DNA of 64,000 nucleotides from NCBI RefSeq assembly GCF_009870825.1, contig NZ_WTWY01000008.1, positions 1-64,000 on the forward strand, read 5' to 3'. The notes beneath the pieces are model-generated. The model searched no databases, was not told the DNA's origin, and worked only from the letters and a program-made list of their open reading frames with translations. This document shows, piece by piece, positions 25,818 to 34,099 of the stretch; position 1 is the first letter of the stretch; the number at the start of each line of letters is the position of its first letter. This DNA is from Paenibacillus sp. USDA918EY (GTDB taxonomy: Bacteria > Bacillota > Bacilli > Paenibacillales > Paenibacillaceae). The translations under genes and the position numbers were made by a program.

Positions 25818-27017
25818 CTAACCTTTCTTTTTCGGCAGCTGCGCCACAAGTTCCAATCCATGGGGGTGTATCGTACGGATCGCGAGAGAGCCTCCGGCTT
25901 TTTCGCATCTTGCCTTCATCGCCGACAGGCCGAATCCCGGCTTGACGGGAGACTCGGCCCGACCGTTATCGCGAATGGTCATGGTGATGCGGTCGCGCTC
26001 CCCCGACAGCCGAATTTCGGCTGCGGTCGCCTCGGCATGGCGCAAAACGTTCGTCAATCCTTCCTGTAGGATGCGGTACAGCACGTCGATTTGTTCGGGC
26101 GGAATTTGTTCGTGCAGATCGGCGGCAAAATCGGCCTCAAGCCCGCTTCGTTCGGCGAAGTTGTCGGCAAGCTTTTTCAGACCGGTCATGCCGGTATGGG
26201 AGAGACCCATTTCATGAACGACCGCCCGGACGTCCTGCAGGCACCCGCGGGCGATTTCGGTCACGCTTTGCAGCGCGGAGCGCGCTTCGTCCGGGGCTGC
26301 CCGGATCATGTACGGCAGCGCCTGCAGCTGCACGATGACGGAGGTCAGACCATGCCCGATGCTGTCGTGGATATCCGCGGCGATCCGGCTCCGTTCTTCC
26401 AGAACGGCATAACGGAGCGAACGTTCGGCGGCCTCTTCCAGCTCCAGATGGGCCTCGTGAAGTTGAGCGTAGGCTTGTTCAAGCTGTTGGTGCGCTTCCG
26501 TAAGCTCCCGTAAATGCCGCTGTTCCATCCTGCGCGCGTCCTTCCGGACTTTGCTGCCCCACATCAGCAGGTAAATGCCGGCGAGTCCCATCCCATGGGT
26601 AAACAACGATTCGGGTCCCTGTCCGCTCACATAAAAGAGGAGGAAAAGGCTCGCAACGCAGGTAGCAGCCGTAAAAATGGCGGAGTGCGCCGACGGCACC
26701 CATGAGGTGACCCATCCCGTAAGGAAGATGAGCACGATATAAACCGTCGCGTTCAACCCTTCGGCAAGCCAAAACGACATGGTGCCGATCCAAAGGATCG
26801 ACGCGGCCGCAAGAATAATCCAGGGGCGCTTGAACCGGACCGGCATCCATAACAGCGATAAGCAGCCAATCATCAGGGCCGCGCCAGGCAATGCCTCATG
26901 GAGCGGGGCGCGGCTCAGGTTTTGAACCATGGAGAAGGCGAGGATGAGGGTGAACAGCAGGCTGCGCACGCGTGTGGCGGCGCCCGGTATTTTTGGATCG
27001 GCCTTGCTGTTTTGCAT
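25818..27017 (-). CDS. DesK/NarX-type sensor histidine kinase
   Basis: A 399-residue kinase with about five or six membrane spans in residues 18-155, almost no extracytoplasmic loops, a coiled coil (165-205) and a HisKA_3 dimerisation region with ERSRIAADIHDSIGHGLTS; His217 is the phospho-acceptor. The ATPase domain shows LQEGLTNVLRHAEA and FGLSAMKARCEKAGG. ATG 27017 is the start because GGAGGTAAC lies seven bases upstream; a frame to 27032 would overlap that site. The sensor domain built of membrane spans suggests a membrane or lipid signal, as in DesK. Partner is the regulator at 25016. Confidence 0.9.
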   Translation of the reverse strand: MQNSKADPKIPGAATRVRSLLFTLILAFSMVQNLSRAPLHEALPGAALMIGCLSLLWMPVRFKRPWIILAAASILWIGTMSFWLAEGLNATVYIVLIFLTGWVTSWVPSAHSAIFTAATCVASLFLLFYVSGQGPESLFTHGMGLAGIYLLMWGSKVRKDARRMEQRHLRELTEAHQQLEQAYAQLHEAHLELEEAAERSLRYAVLEERSRIAADIHDSIGHGLTSVIVQLQALPYMIRAAPDEARSALQSVTEIARGCLQDVRAVVHEMGLSHTGMTGLKKLADNFAERSGLEADFAADLHEQIPPEQIDVLYRILQEGLTNVLRHAEATAAEIRLSGERDRITMTIRDNGRAESPVKPGFGLSAMKARCEKAGGSLAIRTIHPHGLELVAQLPKKKG

Positions 27018-27090
27018 GGCGGTTACCTCCAAAACAAAAGATGCGGGCAGTCAAAGGCGAAACATGAACGGACGCCCGAGGCGCTTTCGG

Positions 27091-27546
27091 TTACATGCCG
27101 CGCCGGCTCAACATGGCTTGATAACGCCGGTAAATGACGATGCGGCGGGCACAAATCGTGCCAAGCGGAATGAACATCAGCGCATTCGCGAAGCTGACGA
27201 AGGAGTGCGTCTGCCCCCAATGTTCCGCAAACAGCCTGAGGGCGAGCACGGCGACAAAAATAAGCATGCTGACCATCGAGCCCTGCGTGACAATGCTGCC
27301 GTCCTCGCGGACGCGCATTTTTTCCAGTTTACCTCTGATGACGCCAAGAGCCAATCCGACGACGACGCATAAGGCAAACATGCCGGCTTCGAGGACGCCG
27401 ACCGACTGCCATTGGATCGCGGGCAGCACCATAAACGCCCACAAGGCCGGGATGATCCACATACTTACGGGTTTCACGGTTCTTTTTCTGGCTGAAAGCA
27501 ATAACACAAGCACAATGATAATAATATAGTTGGAAGAATTCGTCAT
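27091..27546 (-). CDS. Membrane protein, CcdC/DUF1453-like
   Basis: A 151-residue protein with four predicted spans: NYIIIIVLVLLLSA at the N-terminus, IIPALWAFMVLP, a Gly-rich span near LCVVVGLALGVIRGK and one near SMLIFVAVLALRLF. After the third span GKLEKMRVREDGSIVTQGS resembles the CcdC family loop. ATG 27546 has GAGGTGG upstream. It precedes the kinase gene by 73 bp and is probably in the same operon, so it may be a sensor partner or regulated product. The exact function is not known. Confidence 0.7.
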   Translation of the reverse strand: MTNSSNYIIIIVLVLLLSARKRTVKPVSMWIIPALWAFMVLPAIQWQSVGVLEAGMFALCVVVGLALGVIRGKLEKMRVREDGSIVTQGSMVSMLIFVAVLALRLFAEHWGQTHSFVSFANALMFIPLGTICARRIVIYRRYQAMLSRRGM

Positions 27547-27561
27547 CGTTAACCACCTCAT

Positions 27562-28094
27562 GATTATACTTTTTTTAAAACTTCGTTCATGTCATGATTC
27601 AAGAATATCAACAGATCCGGCGGCCGGAATCCCACCGCGAGTCGATTCTTTATCCCGGGAGTACATCCGGAGATGTACGCGGGGGTTCTTCCAGGCTTCC
27701 CTTCCTCGGATAAATTTGATACAATGGCATCGAGCATTTCATCCTAACGAATCGAGGTAACCACAATACCAATGGATACACATGGCTATTCTCTTTAATC
27801 TGCATGCCGACATGAATATGTTGCACAGGCAGTTTTCTCGCGCCAAGCGCAGGGAAGAGAGTGGTTATGTCTATTTTTCGGGATTCGTGGGCCCAGTTAA
27901 GGATGCGGAGTGCTTTTTTTTCGCGTTTTTGGAGGCGTATAGGGAAGCAGCGTTCCGGGTTGCAGTCATGCTCCGGGTCGATGGCTCCGTATGTCCGCGT
28001 ATGAACGAATAGGCATCATCCTATTTTGAATCCCTGCCGTAGGCGAGCTGCCTGCGGTTTTTCTTATTTTTGATTTCAAAAGGATGATGCATAG
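27562..28094 (+). promoter_or_regulatory. Long leader region of the ABC-F gene
   Basis: This 530-bp region has no convincing long gene. It holds an 18-bp hairpin GTACATC-CGGA-GATGTAC (27661-27678), a good -10 box TACAAT at 27720-27725 with a poor -35, and a possible eight-codon leader peptide (ATG 27772 to TAA 27798, MDTHGYSL) behind GAGGTAA. A small stem AATAGG-CATCAT-CCTATT (28008-28025) precedes a strong terminator-type hairpin at 28037. ABC-F resistance genes are often controlled by leader-peptide attenuation, and the parts here fit that plan. Pairing that would form an antiterminator could not be identified. Confidence 0.45.
28037..28070 (+). terminator. Terminator hairpin upstream of the ABC-F gene
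   Basis: CCGTAGGC-GAGCT-GCCTGCGG (one wobble) followed by TTTTTCTTATTTTT, only 25-38 bp before the ABC-F start. It either ends an upstream transcript or acts as an attenuator. Confidence 0.75.
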
Positions 28095-29936
28095 ATGATG
28101 AATATTATGAAAGCAAAACAGCTAACCAAGGAGTTTAAAGGCAAAACGATTTTTGAAAACGTGGATTTCGAAATTTTCGAAGGCGAACGGGTGGCGTTAT
28201 TCGGCGCCAACGGAGCCGGCAAAACGACGCTGCTCAACATCCTGACGGGGCGGCTGGCCCCGGACCGCGGCAGCGTGGAACGCGGACTGCCTCTCGAACA
28301 GTGGGGAATGATGGAGCAGGGCTCCGAATCGCTGATGTCCTTGAAAACGCTGGATGCGGCGGGATGCGACAGCGGGGAGGTTTGGCGCGCGAAGCAGAAC
28401 CTGAAGCAGCTTGAACAGCGGCTCGCGGATCCTTCCGCTTCGGAAGACGGCACCGTGCTTGACGCTTATGGACAAACGCTGGAGCGTTATGAACAGCTCG
28501 GCGGGTTCCAGTGGGAAATCGAACTCGAGCGAGTGCTTACCATGCTGAATATCGGACCGGAGTTATGGGAGCTTCCTTTTGCGGATCTGAGCGGCGGCCA
28601 GAAAACGCGGGTACGGCTGGCGGCGCTGCTGGCCAAACGCCCGGCGTTTCTGCTGCTTGACGAACCGACCAACCATCTCGACGGTGAAAGCATGGCCTGG
28701 CTCGAAACTTGGCTTAACCAATACGACGGCACGGTGTTGATCGTTTCCCATGACCGGACCTTCCTGGATCGGGTGGCGACGGGAATCTGGGAGCTGACCC
28801 CGACCGGCGCAAAAAAATACAAAGGCGGCTATTCCGACTACAAACGGGAGAAGGAGCGGGAGTTGAGGGAGCAGGAGGCGCTGTACAAAAAGCAGAAGCA
28901 GGCGAAGGAAGCGCTGGAAGAGTCGATCCGCCGTTACCAGGAATGGTTCCACCACGCCGAAAAATCGGCCGATAAAAATACCGAAACCAAAGCCGCCACT
29001 CCTTATTACAAAGCAAAAGCGAAGAAAAACATTTCCAGGTACCATGCGAAGCAAAAAGAATTGGAACGATTGGAAAAGGACAGCGTGCAGAAACCGAGGG
29101 ATACGCCGAAGGTCCATATGCAGCTTGGGGACGGAGGGTTTGCGGCCCGCTACCTGCTTCGGCTGGAAGACGTAACCTTCGGTTATGATGATGCACCGCT
29201 GTTCCGGGATTTGGACTTTGATCTGTCCCGAGGCGACCGGATGGCGGTAAGAGGCCCGAACGGCAGCGGCAAATCCACCCTTCTGAAGCTGGTGCTCGGC
29301 GAGCTTGAACCGGATCAAGGGAACGTGTGGATGCATCCTGCGGTTCGCATCGGTTATTTTTCGCAGGAGCTGGAAGGCTTGAATTTGGATGAAACGCTGC
29401 TGGACAGCTTGCTGCGCCTGCCGGACATGACGGAAACGCATGCGCGCACGATTCTGGGCTGCTTTCTTTTTTCGCGGGAAGACGTGTTCAAAAAAATCGG
29501 CAATCTCAGCATGGGCGAAAAATGCCGGGCGGCGTTCCTGCAGCTCTATTTCAGCGGCGCCAACCTGCTTGTGCTGGATGAGCCGACGAACTATCTGGAC
29601 ATCCAGACGCGCGAGGTGGTCGAAGAGGCGCTGGCTTCGTATCCCGGGGCACTGCTCGTCGTGTCCCATGACCGGATGCTGGTCCGCAAGCTGGCGAACC
29701 GCCTGCTGACGCTTTCCCCGGACCATGAAGCTGCGCTGTTCGAAGGCACGGTGGAGGAAGAAGAGGAGCGCATAGCTAGGCATGGGGGAGTTTTAAATGA
29801 AGATCCGGAGCGGGAAAACCGGAGGCTCGCGCTTGAATGGGAAATCGCCAGGCTGCTCGAGATCGATGAGGCGGAGGGCGCCGAAGAGCGCATCCGGCAA
29901 ATTCGTTCGCTGCGGAAGGAACTGGAGAGCCTTTAA
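28095..29936 (+). CDS. ABC-F family ATPase (ribosome-associated)
   Basis: A 613-residue soluble protein with two ABC domains and no membrane span, the ABC-F plan. Domain 1 has FGANGAGKTTLL, signature LSGGQKTRVRLA and LLLDEPTNHLD; domain 2 has GPNGSGKSTLL, LSMGEKCRAAFLQL and LVLDEPTNYLD. Between them is a charged linker (about 240-335) that in this family reaches into the ribosomal exit site. ABC-F proteins protect ribosomes from antibiotics or rescue stalled complexes. The LSMGEKCR signature and long leader resemble the resistance-type members (Vml/Lsa/Msr groups), but the subgroup cannot be set by eye. AAAGGA lies ten bases upstream. Confidence 0.88.
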   Translation: MMNIMKAKQLTKEFKGKTIFENVDFEIFEGERVALFGANGAGKTTLLNILTGRLAPDRGSVERGLPLEQWGMMEQGSESLMSLKTLDAAGCDSGEVWRAKQNLKQLEQRLADPSASEDGTVLDAYGQTLERYEQLGGFQWEIELERVLTMLNIGPELWELPFADLSGGQKTRVRLAALLAKRPAFLLLDEPTNHLDGESMAWLETWLNQYDGTVLIVSHDRTFLDRVATGIWELTPTGAKKYKGGYSDYKREKERELREQEALYKKQKQAKEALEESIRRYQEWFHHAEKSADKNTETKAATPYYKAKAKKNISRYHAKQKELERLEKDSVQKPRDTPKVHMQLGDGGFAARYLLRLEDVTFGYDDAPLFRDLDFDLSRGDRMAVRGPNGSGKSTLLKLVLGELEPDQGNVWMHPAVRIGYFSQELEGLNLDETLLDSLLRLPDMTETHARTILGCFLFSREDVFKKIGNLSMGEKCRAAFLQLYFSGANLLVLDEPTNYLDIQTREVVEEALASYPGALLVVSHDRMLVRKLANRLLTLSPDHEAALFEGTVEEEEERIARHGGVLNEDPERENRRLALEWEIARLLEIDEAEGAEERIRQIRSLRKELESL

Positions 29937-29949
29937 TTCCGATGCGAAC

Positions 29950-29980
29950 GGGGCGGTGGCTTGCCACCGCCGCCCTTTTT
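29950..29980 (+). terminator. Terminator of the ABC-F gene
   Basis: GGGGCGGTGGC pairs with GCCACCGCCGCCC around a TT loop, then five T's. Confidence 0.8.
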
Positions 29981-29989
29981 GCTTATAAT
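29961..29989 (+). promoter_or_regulatory. Sigma-A promoter of the pheST T-box transcript
   Basis: TTGCCA (29961-29966), 17 bp, TATAAT (29984-29989): a near-consensus promoter. Its -35 box lies in the loop and 3' arm of the preceding terminator. Confidence 0.7.
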
Positions 29990-30060
29990 AGATGACTATA
30001 GTGTGCAAGATGAAGTAAACGTCATATATTGATGTTCAACAACAAAACAAATGCCATGAT

Positions 30061-30338
30061 GGAGACAAGTACGCAGTGCCGCTTTACAGGGAGGAGACGC
30101 CGGAGATTGAGAGCGTTTCTATAGGGACAGGGCTGCCGAAATTCCCTCCGGAGCAGTTCCCTGAACCTTTTGTCCGGCGCGGCCGGCACGGGGCAGTAGG
30201 GGAAACCGGTTTTCGTGCCGTTAACGACGAATCAGAGTGAGAACAGGCATGCCCGTCTGCGGGCGATATGCGGTTCTAACAAGGGTGGTACCACGGTCTT
30301 TTCGTCCCTTTTGGGGAGAAAAGGCCTTTTTTGTTTTT
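30061..30338 (+). promoter_or_regulatory. T-box riboswitch of pheST
   Basis: The T-box sequence AAGGGTGGTACCACG is exact at 30281-30295. It is followed by GGTCTTTTCGTCCC and GGGGAGAAAAGGCC, a stem ending in a long T run (30295-30338), the terminator that competes with the antiterminator. Stem I lies upstream, with CAGGGA/TCCCTG and CCGGAG/CTCCGG pairs at 30087-30161. Uncharged tRNA-Phe would bind the leader and allow read-through into pheS. I could not place the specifier codon with certainty; several TTC or TTT triplets are present. Confidence 0.93.
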
Positions 30339-30454
30339 TGTAAAGCTTCAGGGATCAGGTTCGGGTCCAGTGTTCCTCTTCGTTGCGGGGAGGCTGCCGA
30401 ATCGCCCTTGAGGCGAAAGAGGTACGTTTATTTTGAGAAGGAGGCAGGAAAAAG

Positions 30455-31489
30455 ATGAAGGAGAAACTCGAAGCGCTGCGGCAGGAAGCCCTGGACCAGC
30501 TGCAGGGAGTAGAGGATGTGCAGCAGCTGAATGACCTGCGCGTCAAATATTTGGGCAAAAAAGGCGCGCTGACGGAAATTTTGCGGGGCATGGGCGCGCT
30601 GAGCGCCGAGGAACGCCCGGTCATCGGCCAGGTGGCCAACGACGTGCGCGGCGCGATTGAAGCGGTCATCGAATCGAAACAGGAAGCATTCCAGAAAGCC
30701 GAAACCGAAAAACGCCTGCAGGCGGAAAAAGTCGACGTGACGCTGCCTGGACGCAAAATGAAGCAGGGCGGCGTTCATCCGCTGAACCGGGTCATCCAGG
30801 AAATCGAAGAAATTTTCATCGGCATGGGGTATGAAATCGCCGAAGGGCCGGAAGTGGAGACGGACTATTACAACTTCGAGGCGCTGAATCTGCCGAAAAA
30901 CCACCCGGCGCGCGACATGCAAGATACGTTCTACATTACGGAAGACATTTTGATGCGGACGCAAACGTCGCCTGTGCAAGTGCGGACGATGGAAAAGATG
31001 CAGGGGCATGTGCCTGTCAAAATTATTTGCCCGGGCAAAGTGTACCGCCGCGACGACGATGACGCGACGCACTCCTTCCAGTTCAACCAGATCGAAGGTT
31101 TGGTCATCGGCGAAAATATCCGGATGAGCGACCTGAAAGGGACGCTGCTCCAATTCGTGCAAAAAATGTTCGGGCCCGAAACCCAAATCCGCCTGCGTCC
31201 AAGCTTCTTCCCGTTCACCGAGCCAAGCGCCGAAGTGGACGTGACCTGCGCAAGATGCGGAGGCAGCGGCTGCCGCGTGTGCAAGCAAACCGGCTGGCTC
31301 GAAATTTTGGGCTGCGGCATGGTGCACCCGGAAGTGCTGCGCAAAGGCGGCTACGATCCTGAAGTATACAGCGGATTCGCTTTCGGCATGGGGCCGGACC
31401 GGATCGCGATGCTCAAGTACGGCATTGACGACATTCGTCATTTCTATAATGGGGATATGGCATTTTTGAAACAGTTCGCCCGCAGGTAA
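30455..31489 (+). CDS. pheS: Phenylalanyl-tRNA synthetase alpha subunit
   Basis: A 344-residue class II synthetase subunit that, with PheT, charges tRNA-Phe. An N-terminal coiled coil (1-85, [15 protein letters not shown]) binds tRNA; the catalytic domain has [20 protein letters not shown], motif 2 with [22 protein letters not shown], and motif 3 [17 protein letters not shown]. Length is normal for bacteria. GAGAAGGAGG is about ten bases ahead of the ATG. It is 49 bp ahead of pheT in a T-box-controlled operon. Confidence 0.97.
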   Translation: MKEKLEALRQEALDQLQGVEDVQQLNDLRVKYLGKKGALTEILRGMGALSAEERPVIGQVANDVRGAIEAVIESKQEAFQKAETEKRLQAEKVDVTLPGRKMKQGGVHPLNRVIQEIEEIFIGMGYEIAEGPEVETDYYNFEALNLPKNHPARDMQDTFYITEDILMRTQTSPVQVRTMEKMQGHVPVKIICPGKVYRRDDDDATHSFQFNQIEGLVIGENIRMSDLKGTLLQFVQKMFGPETQIRLRPSFFPFTEPSAEVDVTCARCGGSGCRVCKQTGWLEILGCGMVHPEVLRKGGYDPEVYSGFAFGMGPDRIAMLKYGIDDIRHFYNGDMAFLKQFARR

Positions 31490-31538
31490 AGGAAATTGCG
31501 AACGGACATGAAATCAGGAAAGAAGGAAGGGACCCGGG

Positions 31539-33986
31539 ATGAAAGTATCAACAGAATGGTTAGCGGACTATGTTTCGCTTGAAAACGTGGCGGCCGAAGA
31601 GCTTGCCGAACAAATCACGCGCGCGGGGATCGAAATCGACGAAATCGAAAACCGCAACAAAGGCGTCTCGAAGGTCGTTGTCGGCTACGTAAAAAGCAAG
31701 GAAAAACATCCGGATGCGGATAAGCTGAACGTCTGCATCGTCGATGCCGGACAAGAAGAAGACCTGCAGATCGTGTGCGGCGCGAAAAACGTCGCCGCAG
31801 GCCAAAAGGTGCCGGTGGCGCTCGTCGGAGCGAAACTTCCCGGAGGGCTGGAAATAAAAAAAGCCAAGCTGCGCGGCGTCGCGTCGCAAGGCATGATCTG
31901 CTCGGCGAAGGAGCTCGGCATGAACGACAAGCTTCTGCCAAAGGAACAGCAGGAAGGCATTCTCGTGCTGCAAGAGAACGTACAGGTCGGCACGCCGATC
32001 GGAAATGTACTCGGCTTGGACGACAAGGTGCTGGAATTCGACCTGACGCCGAACCGTTCCGACTGCCTCAGCATGATCGGCGCGGCTTACGAAGTCGGGG
32101 CCATTCTCGGCCGCGACGTGAAGCTGCCGAAACCGGAAAAGGAACTGATGGAAATCAGCGATGCGGCAGCCGACCATATTTCCGTCAACATCAGCGCTCC
32201 GGAGCAATGCAGCCACTATGCCGCCAGATACATTACGGGCGTGAAAATCGGGCCGTCCCCGCAGTGGATGCAAAACCGATTGATGGCCGCGGGCGTGCGC
32301 CCGATCAACAACATCGTCGATATCACGAACTATGTCATGCTGGAATACGGCCAGCCGCTGCATGCGTTTGACGCCGATCAGCTGGAGAACGGCGCGATCG
32401 ACGTCCGCCTTGCCAAGGAAGGCGAAACGCTGGTCACGCTGGACGGGCAGGAACGCAAGCTGGAGCCGCATATGCTGCTCATTACCGACGGCGTTAAACC
32501 GGTCGCGCTTGCCGGCGTCATGGGCGGGCTGAATTCCGAAGTGACGGACGGCACGGTGAACATCCTGCTCGAATCCGCCAAGTTCGACGGCGGTACGGTG
32601 CGGAAAACGTCCAGACAGCTGGGACTCCGCTCGGAAGCGAGCCAGCGTTTCGAGAAGGAAGTCGATCCAAGCGCCGTCATTCCTGCGCTCAACCGGGCGG
32701 CGGAGCTGATCTGCCGTTATGCGTCCGGCGCGGTTCATAAAGGCATCGTGGAAGCCGGATCGGTAAACGCGGAAGAGAAGGTGATCGTGCTTTCCTTCGA
32801 CAAGCTGAACCGTTTCCTTGGCACCGATCTGTCGATGCTGGAGGTCAAAACGATTTTCAATCGCCTTCATTTCAGCTGTGCCGACACCGCGCAGGGCGTG
32901 CTTGAAGTTAAAGTGCCGACGCGGCGCGGAGACATTACGCTGGACGTGGATTTGATCGAAGAGATTGCCCGCCTGTACGGCTACGACAACATCCCGACGA
33001 CGGCGATCGAAGGCAAAACGACGCCGGGCGCTTACACGAAGGCGCAGGCGATCCGCCGCGATATCCGCAAGATGTTTACGCATGGCGGATGGCAGGAGGT
33101 CATTACGTATTCCTTCACGCATCCGGAGACGACCCGCTTGTTCCCGGCCTTGACCGAGGGCAGCCATGCCGTCAAGCTGCTGATGCCGATGAGCGAGGAG
33201 CGCAGCGTCCTCCGCACCAGCATCATTCCGAACCTGCTGGACGTCGCCGCGTATAACGCCAACCGCAAGCAAAACGACCTTGCCGTGTTCGAGATCGGGA
33301 ACGTGTTCTATACGAACGAAGAGCAGCTGACGGTTCAGCCGAAAGAATTGCCGGTGCTGTCGCTGCTGCTTTGCGGCAGCCGCGCGGAAAAACAGTGGAA
33401 CCAAACGCCGGAGAAGGTCGATTTCTTCGATCTGAAAGGCGCGCTGGAAACGTTGTTCGGATTCCTCGGCCTCGAGGACAACATCCGTTACGTGGCGAAT
33501 CAACCGGAAGGATATCATCCGGGGCGCTCCGCTTCCCTATATTTGCAGCATGGCACGGAGCAGATTCTGATCGGCACGATGGGCCAGGTGCATCCGCAGC
33601 TTCAGCAGGAGCGCGACCTTGGCGACGTATATACGGCGGAAATTTTGCTTCAGCCGCTATATGATCATACTAGTGAAGACATCAGATACCGCGAGCTTCC
33701 TCGCTTCCCGGCATCCGAACGCGACATCGCCGTCGTCGTCGACGAAAGCGTGGAAGCCGGAGCGATGCTGGAAGCCATCCGCGAAGCGGCCGGAGAATTG
33801 CTGCAGTCCGTGCAGGTATTCGACGTGTACACGGGCAGCAAGCTGGGCGAAGGCAAAAAGAGCGTCGCGATTTCGACGGTCTACCGCCACAACGAACGCA
33901 CGCTGACGGATGAAGAGGTATCCGCGGCGCATGCAGCCGTAGTCGGCCGCCTGGAGCAAACTTTTCATGCAGAATTGAGAAAATAG
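31539..33986 (+). CDS. pheT: Phenylalanyl-tRNA synthetase beta subunit
   Basis: An 815-residue subunit. In order: N-terminal and tRNA-binding (EMAP-like) domain at about 40-150 (VGYVKSKEKHPDADKLNVC), B3/B4 editing domain near 200-400 with NNIVDITNYVMLEYGQPLHAFD, B5 domain near 405-475, a catalytic-like core and the C-terminal anticodon-binding ferredoxin-fold domain (RFPASERDIAVVVDE, from about 720). The editing domain clears mischarged tyrosine. GAAGGAAGGGAC precedes the ATG. Its stop is followed by a strong terminator. Confidence 0.97.
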   Translation: MKVSTEWLADYVSLENVAAEELAEQITRAGIEIDEIENRNKGVSKVVVGYVKSKEKHPDADKLNVCIVDAGQEEDLQIVCGAKNVAAGQKVPVALVGAKLPGGLEIKKAKLRGVASQGMICSAKELGMNDKLLPKEQQEGILVLQENVQVGTPIGNVLGLDDKVLEFDLTPNRSDCLSMIGAAYEVGAILGRDVKLPKPEKELMEISDAAADHISVNISAPEQCSHYAARYITGVKIGPSPQWMQNRLMAAGVRPINNIVDITNYVMLEYGQPLHAFDADQLENGAIDVRLAKEGETLVTLDGQERKLEPHMLLITDGVKPVALAGVMGGLNSEVTDGTVNILLESAKFDGGTVRKTSRQLGLRSEASQRFEKEVDPSAVIPALNRAAELICRYASGAVHKGIVEAGSVNAEEKVIVLSFDKLNRFLGTDLSMLEVKTIFNRLHFSCADTAQGVLEVKVPTRRGDITLDVDLIEEIARLYGYDNIPTTAIEGKTTPGAYTKAQAIRRDIRKMFTHGGWQEVITYSFTHPETTRLFPALTEGSHAVKLLMPMSEERSVLRTSIIPNLLDVAAYNANRKQNDLAVFEIGNVFYTNEEQLTVQPKELPVLSLLLCGSRAEKQWNQTPEKVDFFDLKGALETLFGFLGLEDNIRYVANQPEGYHPGRSASLYLQHGTEQILIGTMGQVHPQLQQERDLGDVYTAEILLQPLYDHTSEDIRYRELPRFPASERDIAVVVDESVEAGAMLEAIREAAGELLQSVQVFDVYTGSKLGEGKKSVAISTVYRHNERTLTDEEVSAAHAAVVGRLEQTFHAELRK

Positions 33987-33999
33987 CAGGAATTGAACG

Positions 34000-34047
34000 A
34001 AGCCGCATCGAATCCATGTACATATACGATTCGATGTGGCTTTTTTT
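34000..34047 (+). terminator. Terminator of pheST
   Basis: AAGCCGCATCGAATC pairs with GATTCGATGTGGCTT and is followed by seven T's. It rules out coding starts placed inside it for the next gene. Confidence 0.9.
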
Positions 34048-34099
34048 GCGGAAAAAACAGACATCTCAGACCAACACAATACGAAGGAGGGCGCAAGCA

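Noticed and set aside
27782..28012. A 76-codon forward frame in the ABC-F leader
   Set aside because: No ribosome site, odd composition, no recognisable domain; the short frame at 27772 is the better leader-peptide candidate.
34016..34099. Upstream ATG for the ZapA-fusion gene
   Set aside because: It lies inside the pheT terminator hairpin and has no ribosome site; GTG 34100 has a strong one and begins the ZapA domain.
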